This document shows positions 1-9,279 of a stretch of 64,000 bases of DNA, in pieces; positions within the stretch are counted from its first letter, which is position 1; each line of letters opens with the position of its first letter. Source of the DNA: an uncultured Lachnospiraceae bacterium (lineage in GTDB: Bacteria; Bacillota; Clostridia; Lachnospirales; Lachnospiraceae). A program made the position numbers and the translations under genes. The notes below the pieces were generated by a model. The model had not been told where the DNA came from. It worked only from the letters and a program-made list of their open reading frames with translations, and searched no databases. Where the stretch lies: the NCBI GenBank assembly GCA_910587935.1, contig CAJUNP010000001.1, positions 62,001 through 126,000 of the forward strand, in the 5' to 3' direction.

Positions 1-2
1 CG

Positions 3-944
3 GAAATAGAACGCCGCGGAATGAATCCCGTAAAGGATTTTCTGTTGTTTTGCAGATACGGAAGGCTGATTAAAAAGTACGACCCGTCGGTGATTTTAAC
101 CTTTACGATTAAACCGAATATATATGGAGCCCTTCAGGCGCGTATCGGAAAAGTTCCCTATATTGTAAATGTGACGGGATTGGGGACGGCCTTGCAGCGG
201 GATGGCGTTATTCAGAAGCTTTTGCTTTTTTTGTACCGCTGCGCATTAAAAAAAGCCTGCTGCGTGTTTTTTCAAAATCAGGAAAATCTGCGGTTTATGC
301 GGGAAAAAGGCTGCGTGCGTAAGAAATGCAGGCTGATTCCCGGTTCCGGTGTGAATCTGCAGGAATTTCAGGCGCTGCCTTATCCGGAGGAAACGCAGGA
401 AATTCGAATATTGAACATTACCCGTATTATGAAAGACAAGGGAATTGAAGAATTGCTGTCGGCCTCCGAGGCGGTACACAAACGCTATCCCGGAACCGTA
501 TTTGAGATTGTGGGCGATTTTGAAGAAGATTCCCGTACTCTTTATGAAGAAAAGGTTGAAGAACTGCAAAAGAATGGTATTATTAAGTACTATGGATACC
601 AAAAGGATATAAAAGCTTTTTTGGCCAGATGCCATCTGGTGGTGCATCCCACGTATCATGAGGGAATGTCCAATGTTTTACTGGAAGCGGCGGCAAGTGC
701 AAGGCCCGTTGCGGCATCGGATATCAGCGGCTGCAGGGAAGCCTTTGAAGACGGCAAGGGCGGATTGGCATTTAAACCGCAGGATGCCGGAGCTCTTACA
801 CAGGCGGTCGAGCATTTTTTGCAGCTGGAACATACCAGAAAAAGACAGATGGGTGAAGCGGCCAGAAGCTATGTAGAACAGCATTTTGACAGAGATAAAG
901 TGGTACAGGCATATATGGAAGAAATCCGTATGGCAGAGAAATAA
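3..944 (+). CDS. Glycosyltransferase family 4, 5'-truncated by the window edge
   Basis: This gene transfers a sugar from a nucleotide donor to a growing lipid-linked glycan at the inner face of the membrane (family knowledge). The frame is open from base 3 through the first ATG at 21, and the residues before that ATG (EIERRG) continue smoothly into MNPVKDF, as in PglA/CapM-type GT4 enzymes. The real start is therefore upstream and about 60-70 N-terminal residues of the acceptor domain are missing. Visible parts are the end of the GT-B acceptor domain (TIKPNIYG, NVTGLGTAL) and the donor domain with IPGSGVN and the E-x7-E-like stretch HEGMSNVLLEAA. It lies 18 bp before the dehydrogenase gene, apparently in one operon. 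Substrate unknown. Confidence 0.9.
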   Translation, partial: EIERRGMNPVKDFLLFCRYGRLIKKYDPSVILTFTIKPNIYGALQARIGKVPYIVNVTGLGTALQRDGVIQKLLLFLYRCALKKACCVFFQNQENLRFMREKGCVRKKCRLIPGSGVNLQEFQALPYPEETQEIRILNITRIMKDKGIEELLSASEAVHKRYPGTVFEIVGDFEEDSRTLYEEKVEELQKNGIIKYYGYQKDIKAFLARCHLVVHPTYHEGMSNVLLEAAASARPVAASDISGCREAFEDGKGGLAFKPQDAGALTQAVEHFLQLEHTRKRQMGEAARSYVEQHFDRDKVVQAYMEEIRMAEK

Positions 945-962
945 GAGAGCGAGGATAAAAAG

Positions 963-2279
963 ATGGATTTATACGAAAAAATTGTAAGCGGAGAAGAAAA
1001 AATTGCCCTGGTTGGCCTTGGCTATGTAGGCATGCCCATTGCGGTTGCCTTTGCAAAGAAAGTGAAGGTGGTGGGATTTGACCTGAACGAGGCCAAAATC
1101 AAATTATATCAGTCGGGAATCGATCCTACCAATGAAGTAGGCGATGCGGCCATTAAGGAGGCAAAGGTAGAATTTACCGCGGACGAGACGAAGCTGCGGG
1201 AAGCCAGGTTTTTTATCGTTGCCGTTCCCACTCCGGTTAATGACGATCATACGCCGGATCTGACGCCGGTGGAAGGAGCCAGCCGGATTGTAGGACGCAA
1301 TCTTACGAAGGGTTCCGTAATCGTTTTTGAATCCACCGTTTATCCCGGCGTTACGGAAGAAATCTGTGTTCCGATTCTGGAGGCGGAATCCGGACTGAAA
1401 TGCGGGACGGATTTTAAAATCGGTTATTCACCGGAACGGATTAATCCCGGCGATAAGGTACACCGGCTCGAAACCATTACCAAGATTGTATCCGGCATGG
1501 ATGAAGAGACGCTTGATACGGTGGCAAAAGTGTACGAGCTTGTAGTGGATGCCGGCGTATACCGGGCGCAGTCCATTAAAGTGGCGGAGGCAGCCAAAGT
1601 AATAGAGAACAGCCAGAGAGACATTAATATTGCTTTTATGAACGAGCTTTCCATCATATTCAATAAAATGGGAATCGATACGAAAGCAGTACTGGAAGCG
1701 GCCGGCACAAAGTGGAACTTTCTCAAGTTTTTCCCCGGTCTTGTAGGCGGGCACTGTATCGGCGTGGATCCTTATTATCTGACTTATAAGGCGGAGCAGC
1801 TGGGATATCATTCCCAGATTATTCTCTCCGGCCGCAGAATTAATGACGATATGGGCAAATACGTAGCGGAAAGCCTGGTGAAAAACCTGATTAAATCCGA
1901 TCTTGCCGTAAAAGGCGCCAAGGTTGCGATTCTTGGGTTTACCTTCAAGGAAAATTGTCCCGATACCAGAAATACCAAGGTAATCGATATTTATAATGAG
2001 CTTCAGGAATACGGTATTTCACCGATGGTTGTAGATCCGGCGGCCGATGCGGCGGAGGCGAAGCGGCTTTACGGAATAGATTTTGCTTCCATGGATCAAA
2101 TTAATAACATGGATGCGGTGATAATCGCCGTATCCCACGATCAGTTTTCCGGTCTTACACAGGAACGGATCAGAAGCTTTTACCGGCCGGAAAACAGGAA
2201 AAAGGTTCTGGTGGATATTAAAGGGATTCTGGATCGTAAAGAATATGAAACAGAGGAATTCAGCTATTGGAGGTTGTAA
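963..2279 (+). CDS. Nucleotide sugar dehydrogenase, TviB/WbpO-like (UDP-HexNAc 6-dehydrogenase)
   Basis: It oxidises C6 of a UDP-N-acetylhexosamine to the uronic acid in two NAD+-dependent steps in the cytoplasm. The 438-residue protein has the Rossmann motif GLGYVG at residues 18-23, the middle-domain Lys in AEAAKVIENSQRD (about 212) and the catalytic Cys265 in GGHCIGVD, so it should be active. The stretches PTPVNDDHTPDL and GYSPERINPGDK match the TviB/WbpO group (UDP-GlcNAc/UDP-GalNAc dehydrogenases) better than UDP-glucose dehydrogenases. The next gene is a WbpP/TviC-like 4-epimerase, so UDP-GalNAcA is the expected product of the pair. The family is certain; the exact substrate is inferred from this pairing. 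Confidence 0.93.
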   Translation: MDLYEKIVSGEEKIALVGLGYVGMPIAVAFAKKVKVVGFDLNEAKIKLYQSGIDPTNEVGDAAIKEAKVEFTADETKLREARFFIVAVPTPVNDDHTPDLTPVEGASRIVGRNLTKGSVIVFESTVYPGVTEEICVPILEAESGLKCGTDFKIGYSPERINPGDKVHRLETITKIVSGMDEETLDTVAKVYELVVDAGVYRAQSIKVAEAAKVIENSQRDINIAFMNELSIIFNKMGIDTKAVLEAAGTKWNFLKFFPGLVGGHCIGVDPYYLTYKAEQLGYHSQIILSGRRINDDMGKYVAESLVKNLIKSDLAVKGAKVAILGFTFKENCPDTRNTKVIDIYNELQEYGISPMVVDPAADAAEAKRLYGIDFASMDQINNMDAVIIAVSHDQFSGLTQERIRSFYRPENRKKVLVDIKGILDRKEYETEEFSYWRL

Positions 2280-2281
2280 GA

Positions 2282-3256
2282 ATGGGATACAAAGATTTAA
2301 GGTTTCCGGAGGGAAGCGTATTTCTCGTAACAGGGGGCGCGGGTTTTATAGGCTCCAATCTCTGTGAGGCGCTGCTTGAGATGGGTTATCAGGTGCGCTG
2401 TCTGGACAACCTGTCTACGGGAAAAAAAGAAAATGTGGAACCGTTTCTGGATCATCCCCGGTATACTTTTCTGGAAAAGGATATCCGGGATCTTGATTCC
2501 TGCATGGAAGCATGCAGGGGGGCCGATTATGTACTGCATCAGGCGGCCTGGGGAAGTGTGCCCAGAAGTATTGAAATGCCGTTGTTTTATGAGGAAACCA
2601 ATATTCGGGGAACCCTGAATATGATGGAAGCCGCAAGGCAGAGCGGTGTGAAAAAATTTGTATATGCATCCAGTTCTTCCGTATACGGGGATCATCCGGT
2701 GCTTCCCAAGGTGGAAGGACAGGAAGGGAATCTTCTGTCTCCCTATGCATTGACCAAACGTGTGGATGAAGAATACGGAAAGCTGTACAAAAAACTGTAT
2801 GGTCTGGACACTTATGGCATGCGGTATTTTAATGTTTTCGGAAGGAGACAGGATCCGGACGGAGCTTATGCCGCCGTAATACCCAGATTCATAAGACAGC
2901 TTATGCATGGAGAAGTGCCTACCATTAACGGGGACGGACAGCAGTCGCGGGATTTTACGTATATTGACAATGTCATTGAAGCAAATTTAAAGGCATGCCT
3001 GGCGCCTTCCGAGGCGGCGGGAGAAGCGTTTAATATCGCTTACGGCGGGAGAGAATATTTAATAGATATTTATCATTATTTGTGTAAAGCATTGAAAAAG
3101 GATGTGGAACCTGAATTCGGACCGGACAGGGCCGGAGACATTAAACATTCTAATGCGGATATCGGCAAAGCCAGAAAGCTTCTGGGTTATAATCCGGAAT
3201 ACAGCTTTGAGACGGGAATCGAGCTTGCTATTGACTGGTACAGGGAACATTTGTAG
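2282..3256 (+). CDS. SDR-family UDP-HexNAc 4-epimerase, WbpP/TviC-like
   Basis: This extended short-chain dehydrogenase/reductase is predicted to interconvert the C4 epimers of UDP-GlcNAc/UDP-GalNAc or of their uronic acids. The NAD motif GGAGFIGS is at residues 18-25, AAWGSVPRS follows near 88-96, and the catalytic Ser-Tyr-Lys set is S131-S133, Y155 and K159 (SPYALTK). The start at ATG 2282 is chosen over the upstream TTG at 2267 because TTGGAGG lies 7-8 bases before it. It sits 2 bp after the dehydrogenase stop, so the two are almost certainly co-translated. The C-terminal substrate domain is full length (324 aa). AAWGSVPRS is typical of WbpP-type enzymes. Confidence 0.92.
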   Translation: MGYKDLRFPEGSVFLVTGGAGFIGSNLCEALLEMGYQVRCLDNLSTGKKENVEPFLDHPRYTFLEKDIRDLDSCMEACRGADYVLHQAAWGSVPRSIEMPLFYEETNIRGTLNMMEAARQSGVKKFVYASSSSVYGDHPVLPKVEGQEGNLLSPYALTKRVDEEYGKLYKKLYGLDTYGMRYFNVFGRRQDPDGAYAAVIPRFIRQLMHGEVPTINGDGQQSRDFTYIDNVIEANLKACLAPSEAAGEAFNIAYGGREYLIDIYHYLCKALKKDVEPEFGPDRAGDIKHSNADIGKARKLLGYNPEYSFETGIELAIDWYREHL

Positions 3257-3271
3257 GAAGAGAGAACGGCC

Positions 3272-4009
3272 ATGAAGCTTACGGTTCGTATGGATGATAT
3301 TACGCCCGACATGGATATGGGCAAGTTTGAACGTTTTCGGGGATTACTGGAAAAGTATGGAGTGCTGCCGTTGATCGGCGTAGTGCCGGATAATCGGGAC
3401 TCTAATCTGGCCTTTCAGGAAAAAGACCCGCACTTTTATGAGATGCTTAAGAAGCTGCAGAAGTCCGGTTACACCATTGCGCTGCATGGCTGTACGCATG
3501 TCTATACTACCCGGAAAAAGGGTCTTTTTCCTTTGAACGACTTTTCGGAGTTTGCCGGAATTGAACCCGGGAAGCAGGAAGCGATGATCCGGCGGGGAAA
3601 AGCAATTCTGGAAAAAGAAGGATTAAACGTAGACCTTTTTATGGCGCCTGCCCATTCCTTTGACGGGGGTACGTTGGAGGCCCTGAAACGGTGCGGGATT
3701 GGTAAAATGACGGACGGATTCGGAACAAAACCGTACCGGTATAAAGGAATTACCTTTTATCCGATCTCTTTTCAAAGAAGCAGGAGCCTTAAAAAGAAAA
3801 AAGGCTTTACCACGCTGGTGGTGCACACAAATACCATGACGGATCAGGCTTTTGATGAATTTGAAAGAATTTTACGGAAGCACCGGAATGATTTTATTCC
3901 TTATTCCGAATACCTGAAACAGCCGGCGGTAAAAAGAAGCTTTTGGGGACACGGATGGGAATACGGTCTTGCGGCCGCAAAGTCATGGATGGTTAAACGC
4001 AGAGGCTGA
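3272..4009 (+). CDS. DUF2334 / polysaccharide-deacetylase-like protein
   Basis: This 245-residue protein has the fold signature of NodB-like carbohydrate esterases. It has the metal/catalytic Asp pair in VRMDDI (D8, D9), a His pair in ALHGCTH (H72, H76) and a later APAHSFD motif. It could N- or O-deacetylate a sugar of the glycan made here; no substrate can be read from the sequence. There is no signal peptide, which suggests a cytoplasmic lipid-linked or nucleotide-sugar substrate. It is spaced 15 bp from the epimerase and followed by a GT4, consistent with one operon. DUF2334 is the best family call. Confidence 0.82.
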   Translation: MKLTVRMDDITPDMDMGKFERFRGLLEKYGVLPLIGVVPDNRDSNLAFQEKDPHFYEMLKKLQKSGYTIALHGCTHVYTTRKKGLFPLNDFSEFAGIEPGKQEAMIRRGKAILEKEGLNVDLFMAPAHSFDGGTLEALKRCGIGKMTDGFGTKPYRYKGITFYPISFQRSRSLKKKKGFTTLVVHTNTMTDQAFDEFERILRKHRNDFIPYSEYLKQPAVKRSFWGHGWEYGLAAAKSWMVKRRG

Positions 4010-4034
4010 GAGGCCGGAAGTACGAGGTGTATGG

Positions 4035-5153
4035 ATGGGAGAACCGATTCGCGTATTACACGTATTGGGCAATTTGAATATCGGCGGGGCCGAAAGCAGG
4101 ATTATGGATTTGTACCGGAACTGTGACCGAAACGTCCTGCAGTTTGACTTTGCCGTCCATACGGATAAGCATACGCATTATGAAGAAGAAGTGAAGACTT
4201 TGGGGGGACGAATTTATCGGCTCCCCCGTTTTCGATTCTGGAATTATTTCGCATACAAAAAAGCCTGGAAGCGCCTTTTTGGGGAACATTCCGAATTCCG
4301 GGCAGTACACGGGCATATGACAAGCACAGCGGCAATTTACCTGCCGGTGGCGAAAAAAGCCGGTATTCCGGTTACCGTTGCCCATGCAAGAAGCGCCGGC
4401 GTAGATTCGGGACTGAAAGGGAGACTGACGAAGCTTTTAAGAAGAAATCTGAAAAAGAAATCAGATTATTGCTTTGCGTGTTCCCGTCTGGCGGCAGAGG
4501 CCGTTTTTGGAAAAGAAGCCGTGAAAGCAGGCCGGGTCACGATTCTTCCCAATACCATACAGGGCGGGCTGTACCGGTTTGACGAGACAAAGCGAAATGA
4601 AATGCGGCGCAGCTTATGCGTTTCGGATCGGTTTGTAATCGGCCATGTGGGACGTTTTCATCCCTGTAAAAACCACGGTTTTCTTCTTGAGGTTTTTGCC
4701 GCTTTCAGAAAGCTTCATCCAAAGACCGTATTACTGCTTTTAGGAGAAGGCGGCCAGATGGACGTGATAAAGAAAAAAGCGGAAACCCTTGGAATCTTAG
4801 AGGATGTCCGTTTTCTTGGGAATCAAACGGGTATTCAGGATTATTACCAGGCCTTTGACGCTTTTGTGTTTCCGTCCTTTTATGAAGGGATGCCGGGCAG
4901 CGTGGTGGAGGCGCAGGCCGCGGGACTTCCCTGCCTGGTATCGGACAGGGTGACAAAAGAAGTGGTTTTTACGGAACTGGTAACGTTTCTGGATATTGAA
5001 GCGCCGGCGAAGGAGTGGGCGGAGCAGATTGAGAAAACAGGGCGGAATCCTGATCGTGACGTTTATGACAAATTGATAACCGCCGGTTTTGACGCGGCGG
5101 ACCAGGCGGTGTTTTTACAAAAATTTTATGCGAGCGGCCGTCTGGACATATAA
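4035..5153 (+). CDS. Glycosyltransferase family 4
   Basis: GT-B enzyme of 372 residues. The N-terminal domain begins RVLHVLGNLNIGGAESR, the usual donor/acceptor glycine loop of GT4 enzymes, and the C-terminal half has VGRFHPCKNH, LLLGEGG and the E-x7-E stretch FYEGMPGSVVEAQAAG. ATG 4035 is preferred over the in-frame upstream ATG at 3969 because the homologous N-terminus starts here and GAGGTG lies just before it; the upstream start would overlap the previous gene. It probably adds one sugar of the repeat unit in the cytoplasm. Sugar and linkage are unknown. Confidence 0.9.
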   Translation: MGEPIRVLHVLGNLNIGGAESRIMDLYRNCDRNVLQFDFAVHTDKHTHYEEEVKTLGGRIYRLPRFRFWNYFAYKKAWKRLFGEHSEFRAVHGHMTSTAAIYLPVAKKAGIPVTVAHARSAGVDSGLKGRLTKLLRRNLKKKSDYCFACSRLAAEAVFGKEAVKAGRVTILPNTIQGGLYRFDETKRNEMRRSLCVSDRFVIGHVGRFHPCKNHGFLLEVFAAFRKLHPKTVLLLLGEGGQMDVIKKKAETLGILEDVRFLGNQTGIQDYYQAFDAFVFPSFYEGMPGSVVEAQAAGLPCLVSDRVTKEVVFTELVTFLDIEAPAKEWAEQIEKTGRNPDRDVYDKLITAGFDAADQAVFLQKFYASGRLDI

Positions 5154-5166
5154 GGGGAGGCGTTTT

Positions 5167-5931
5167 ATGTATATCAGTTACAAAAAGCATGGAATCCGCA
5201 TCGGACAGGTGTGGTTTGAGGAAGAATGGAAAAAGACAAAACCCTGTCCGGCGCTTGTGCTTTTTCACGGAATGAAAGAACGGGAGGACGGAAATGACGC
5301 CAAAACGGAACGGTTTCATACATTGGCGAACGATCTTTCACTTTCCGAAGAAGAACTGTACTCCGGGATTCATAAAAATGTCCGGTATGAAATCCGGAAA
5401 AATGAAAAGGAGCCAATGGAAATACGGGTTTTTGAAGCGCAGGAGCTGCTGCGCAGTCCGGAAAGGCTTCAGGAACTGGAAGCGATGTACGAAGCCTTGT
5501 ACCGTTCAAAAGGCATGAACCAGAGACTGAATCATGAACAGCTGCTGTGCTATGCAAAAACAGGCGCTCTTGTATTGACACAGGTTTTGTCGCAGGAGCA
5601 GATCCTGGTTATCCACTCTTATCTGACGGACGGAAACCAGACCAGGCTTTTACATTCCGTATCCGAATTCCGGGACGGAACCTGTGATGCCAGCCTGGTG
5701 GCCCGGGCCAACAAAAGACTCCACTGGGAGGACATGAAGCTGTTTAAGGAAAGAGGCGTAAGCCTGTACGACTGGGGAGGAATTTCCGATCCTGATCATC
5801 CCAACGGAATCGACGCCTTTAAAATGAAATTCGGCGGAAAACCTCTGACATATTATAATGTGCTGAAGGGAATAACCGTATTGGGCAGACTCGGTATCCG
5901 GGTCATGAAGCTGAAGAACAAAAGTGCGTGA
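5167..5931 (+). CDS. GNAT-fold FemAB/BioF2-like acyltransferase
   Basis: This 254-residue protein ends with the signature of FemAB/Acetyltransf_6 proteins: YDWGGISDPDHPNGIDAFKMKFGG, where the GI-x-FK-x-KFG loop is diagnostic. Relatives move an amino acid or acetyl group onto a peptidoglycan bridge or a sugar amine, so here it may N-acylate an amino sugar of the glycan (inference). The ATG at 5167 has AGGGGAGG six bases upstream. Its stop overlaps a possible GTG of the next gene. Earlier residues (SGIHKNVRYEIRKNEK) match the aminoacyl/acyl donor side of the family. Substrate unresolved. Confidence 0.8.
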   Translation: MYISYKKHGIRIGQVWFEEEWKKTKPCPALVLFHGMKEREDGNDAKTERFHTLANDLSLSEEELYSGIHKNVRYEIRKNEKEPMEIRVFEAQELLRSPERLQELEAMYEALYRSKGMNQRLNHEQLLCYAKTGALVLTQVLSQEQILVIHSYLTDGNQTRLLHSVSEFRDGTCDASLVARANKRLHWEDMKLFKERGVSLYDWGGISDPDHPNGIDAFKMKFGGKPLTYYNVLKGITVLGRLGIRVMKLKNKSA

Positions 5932-5957
5932 CCGGAAGTCTGAAAGGAAATCACACA

Positions 5958-7115
5958 GTGAAAAATATATTATTAATTACCCCCATGCTGGACCAGGGAG
6001 GACTGGAAAAGGTATGCGTCAGAACGGCAAGGCTGCTGCAGTCAGAGTATCGGGTGACGGTTGCGGTCTTTGACGGAAGGGATATTATCTATGATGTAAC
6101 AGGACTGGATGTAGTGGATTTAAAACTCCCAAGCCGTCCGGGAAAAATCGGAAAAGTTCTCAATGTGTTAAAGCGGGCGGCAAAGCTTAGACGCCTGAAA
6201 AAACGCCTGAAAGCAGATATTGCCTATGGTTTCGGACCGACTGCCAATATCAGCAACGCTCTTTCAAAAGGGAGGGAAACGGTGTTTAGCGGCATGCGCA
6301 GTTATCTGGACTTGCAGGATGCGCGCAGAATCCGTCTTTACGCCAAAAGGTCCGATTGTCTTGTGTGCTGTTCCCAATTAATTGCCGATGAAGTAAAGAA
6401 GATGTTTCCGGGGAAAAAGGTATCCGTCCTTTATAACCCCTATAATCTGCAGGAAATTTCGGAACTGTCCATGGTAAACAACCCGCGGCTGCCATGGAAA
6501 GAGAGTGCGAAACGGATTCCCCTTGTGGCGTCTATGGGACGGGAAAACGATGTAAAAGGCTTCTGGCATTTGCTTAAGGCCATAGCGGAAGCGAAAAGGC
6601 AGGGTTTTTTGGTGCGCCTGATGATTATCGGGGAAGGTTCCTTTTTGGAATATAAAAAACTGGCGGAAGATTTGGGTATATTGACAAATGTGTTTTTTAC
6701 GGGAGTGCAAAAAAATCCGTACTCTTATCTGAAACAGGCGGATCTGTATGTGTTGTCTTCTTTAAACGAGGGCTTCCCTAACGCGCTGGTGGAAGCCATG
6801 GCATTATCGATTCCGGTTCTTGCCGTCAATTGTAAATCGGGTCCGGCCGAAATTCTCATGAAAGAGTATAAAGAAGTAACCCTGAAGGAACCCTTTGAGG
6901 CGGACTACGGAATTCTTCTTCCGGAACCGGGACGGGAGAAAAATCTGGATTCCGAAGTTTTGGAGAGGGAAGAGAGGCTCATGGCGGACGCCGTACGGTC
7001 CCTGTTACAGGATCCGCAAAAATACGCATATTACAGGGAACAGGCAAAGAAGCGTGCGGCGGAATTTTCTGATGAAGCTTATAGCGAAAACCTTGTTAAA
7101 ATGATGCATGAATAA
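5958..7115 (+). CDS. Glycosyltransferase family 4
   Basis: GT-B enzyme of about 385 residues. The N-terminus reads VKNILLITPMLDQGGLEKVC, and the donor domain has SMGRENDVKGF, MIIGEGS and the E-x7-E stretch LNEGFPNALVEAMALS. I chose the GTG at 5958 because AAAGGA lies about 9 bases upstream and homologues start here. The alternative GTG at 5928, overlapping the previous stop codon, would add ten residues. It is the last gene before a 72-bp gap that contains a good promoter. It likely adds one residue to a lipid-linked intermediate; the specificity is unknown. Confidence 0.9.
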   Translation: MKNILLITPMLDQGGLEKVCVRTARLLQSEYRVTVAVFDGRDIIYDVTGLDVVDLKLPSRPGKIGKVLNVLKRAAKLRRLKKRLKADIAYGFGPTANISNALSKGRETVFSGMRSYLDLQDARRIRLYAKRSDCLVCCSQLIADEVKKMFPGKKVSVLYNPYNLQEISELSMVNNPRLPWKESAKRIPLVASMGRENDVKGFWHLLKAIAEAKRQGFLVRLMIIGEGSFLEYKKLAEDLGILTNVFFTGVQKNPYSYLKQADLYVLSSLNEGFPNALVEAMALSIPVLAVNCKSGPAEILMKEYKEVTLKEPFEADYGILLPEPGREKNLDSEVLEREERLMADAVRSLLQDPQKYAYYREQAKKRAAEFSDEAYSENLVKMMHE

Positions 7116-7133
7116 GGTATGCTGAAAAACGGC

Positions 7134-7162
7134 TTTACTTGTAAGGACTGTATATTTATGAT
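7134..7162 (+). promoter_or_regulatory. Predicted SigA promoter for the 7188 gene
   Basis: TTTACT at 7134-7139, a 17-base spacer and TATGAT at 7157-7162 lie in the 72-bp gap before the gene that starts at 7188. The predicted transcript would start near 7169. It suggests that the genes from 7188 on can be transcribed separately from the first part of the locus. No terminator is seen before it. Confidence 0.5.
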
Positions 7163-7187
7163 AAACTGAAATGAAAGGCTGCAAACT

Positions 7188-8285
7188 ATGCGAAAAGTGT
7201 TATTTCATCTGAATAGTCTGGAAAAAGGCGGCGCGGAACGGGTAGTCTGTATTCTTGCCGGACAGTTTTGTCAGAACGGATATGAGGTGGTAATCGCTAC
7301 CGAGTGGACGGGAACGGACGAATATACGCTGCCGGACGGAGTGAAAAGAATTCATGTAGGTTTGATGAAAGAGGGCGGCAGGATTTATAATTACCTTTAC
7401 AGGGTCCGGGCCCTTCGGAAGGCGCTTAAAAAAGAGAGACCGGATGTGGTCATAGCGTTTGCCAAAAAGGCAATTTACCGGGCGCTTACAGCTTCTGCAG
7501 GAACGGGGATTCCGGTGATTTTATCCGTGCGGACAAGTCCTGTGGGGAACTATGACCATCCGGCAGACAGGATCTTAATACCGCTTTTGTACCGCCGCGC
7601 GGCAGGGGCCGTATTTCAGACCGGGCAGGCAAAAAGCTTTTTCCCGGCAAAACTGCGGGAACGCGCGGCGGTAATTATAAATCCCATACAGAAAGCTTAT
7701 CTGGGGCGGCCCGTTTTGCAAGAGAGAATAAAAGAAATTGTACAGGTGGGAAGACTGGACCAGTTTAAAGATCAGCAAATTCTTCTTGAGTCCATGTACC
7801 GGGTTCATGAGAAATATCCCGACTATGTACTGCGGATTTACGGAGGGGATTCCGGCGACGGTACGAAGGAAGCTCTGGAGGAATCCATCGCCATGCATAA
7901 AGCACAGGAATATATCTTTTTAATGGGAAGTATGCAGCGCCTGGAAGAACGCATAGAAAAGGCTTCCGTGTTTGTCCTGAGTTCTTATCTGGAAGGTATG
8001 CCCAATGCCCTGATGGAAGCGATGGCGCTGGGACTTCCGGTGGTTGCCACAGACTGTCCCTGCGGAGGACCGGCAGATTTGATTAAGTCCGGGGAAAACG
8101 GTATCCTTGTGCCGGTTAAGGACGCCAAAGCCATGGCTGATGCAATTATTTACCTGTTGGAGAACCCTGAAACGGCGGAACAAATGGGGAAAGCGGCCCG
8201 GAAAATCGCAGATTATGCGGGAGAGACGGAAATTTTTGCAGTATGGCGCGATTATGTGGAAAAGACGCTGGAGCGCACAACGTGA
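7188..8285 (+). CDS. Glycosyltransferase family 4
   Basis: GT-B enzyme of 365 residues. It begins KVLFHLNSLEKGGAERVV, typical of GT4 enzymes of the EpsD/CapM kind, and has VGRLDQFKDQ, IYGGDSG and the E-x7-E stretch YLEGMPNALMEAMALG followed by TDCPCGGP. It closely resembles the GT4 at 20911 (same TDCP-GG donor loop), so the two may use similar donors. A predicted promoter lies directly upstream, making it the first gene of a possible internal transcription unit that leads into the TupA-like and AsnB-like genes. Confidence 0.91.
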   Translation: MRKVLFHLNSLEKGGAERVVCILAGQFCQNGYEVVIATEWTGTDEYTLPDGVKRIHVGLMKEGGRIYNYLYRVRALRKALKKERPDVVIAFAKKAIYRALTASAGTGIPVILSVRTSPVGNYDHPADRILIPLLYRRAAGAVFQTGQAKSFFPAKLRERAAVIINPIQKAYLGRPVLQERIKEIVQVGRLDQFKDQQILLESMYRVHEKYPDYVLRIYGGDSGDGTKEALEESIAMHKAQEYIFLMGSMQRLEERIEKASVFVLSSYLEGMPNALMEAMALGLPVVATDCPCGGPADLIKSGENGILVPVKDAKAMADAIIYLLENPETAEQMGKAARKIADYAGETEIFAVWRDYVEKTLERTT

Positions 8286-8329
8286 CGCTTTTGCGGGAAG
8301 ACTGCAGGCGCAGCAGGAAAGGAAAAAAG

Positions 8330-9277
8330 ATGGCTCATCCTTTAAAAGTTTTTATTTATCATCATAATATTACGGCAAAACTCTATTACTATATCCGCAA
8401 TTTCAGAAGAGACTGCCGGAACTGGATGTCAGACAGGCGTTTTGCAAAATGGTATTATCACAAAAATACGGGAAGAACGCTTAATTTGCAAAATCCCTCT
8501 AATTTTGACGAAAAAATATGGTATCTGAAGTTATATGACCGGGAACCGCTGAAAGTAAAATGTTCCGACAAACTGACAGTCAGAGAATATGTGAAAGAAT
8601 GTGGCCTGGAAGAAATATTGAACGAAGTTGTGGGAGTATATGACAGATTTCAAGATATTGAATTTCAAAAGCTGCCGGACCGTTTTTTCATAAAGTGTAC
8701 GCATACGTCTGGCTGCAATGTTATTTATGACGCTGCTCGGCCGTTTGATTACGATTATTACAGACATGAGTTTGATTATTGGATGAAACGTGACTATTAC
8801 TGGGGAAGCAGAGAATGGAACTACCGCGGACTGAAACCGAAAATTATCTGTGAACGGGTACTGACGGATAAAAAAGGAAATCTTCCCATGGATTACAAAT
8901 TTTTTTGTTTTGCAGGGCGGGTGGTGATATTGTCTCTGGATATAGGCGTTGCGGAGTTGTCGGGAGAACACGCGGTTTCCTATTGCCGCAATATTTACGA
9001 CAGAGATTTTAAACTGCTTCCGGTTAAAGAATCCAGGGAAAACAGTCCGGAGCCCGTCCGGGCGCCGGAGCATTATGAAAAGATGGTGGAATATGCGGAA
9101 ATACTGTCCCGGCCTTTCCGGCACTGCCGGGTAGATTTATATAACCTGGACGGAAAAATTTATTTTGGCGAGCTGACGTTTCACCACGGCGGAGGATGCA
9201 ACAATTTTCAGCCGGAAGAGTTTGCCGCGAAGCTTGGCAGTTATATCGATATCAGCGGATTGAAGAGTGGGAAATAA
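8330..9277 (+). CDS. TupA-like ATP-grasp protein
   Basis: This 315-residue protein matches the ATP-grasp family named after TupA, implicated in Bacillus teichuronopeptide (polyglucuronate-polyglutamate) synthesis. Recognisable parts are NPSNFDEKIWYLKLYDRE, FIKCTHTSGCNV, YKFFCFAGRVV and RVDLYNLDGKIYFGELTFHHGGG. ATP-grasp enzymes couple ATP to acyl-phosphate formation and ligation, so it may join an amino acid to a sugar carboxylate or otherwise ligate a substituent (inference). Start ATG 8330 has AGGAAAGG seven bases upstream. A paralogue is at 31223. It sits 2 bp before the AsnB-like gene, so both may act on uronic acid carboxyls. Confidence 0.85.
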   Translation: MAHPLKVFIYHHNITAKLYYYIRNFRRDCRNWMSDRRFAKWYYHKNTGRTLNLQNPSNFDEKIWYLKLYDREPLKVKCSDKLTVREYVKECGLEEILNEVVGVYDRFQDIEFQKLPDRFFIKCTHTSGCNVIYDAARPFDYDYYRHEFDYWMKRDYYWGSREWNYRGLKPKIICERVLTDKKGNLPMDYKFFCFAGRVVILSLDIGVAELSGEHAVSYCRNIYDRDFKLLPVKESRENSPEPVRAPEHYEKMVEYAEILSRPFRHCRVDLYNLDGKIYFGELTFHHGGGCNNFQPEEFAAKLGSYIDISGLKSGK

Positions 9278-9279
9278 AA

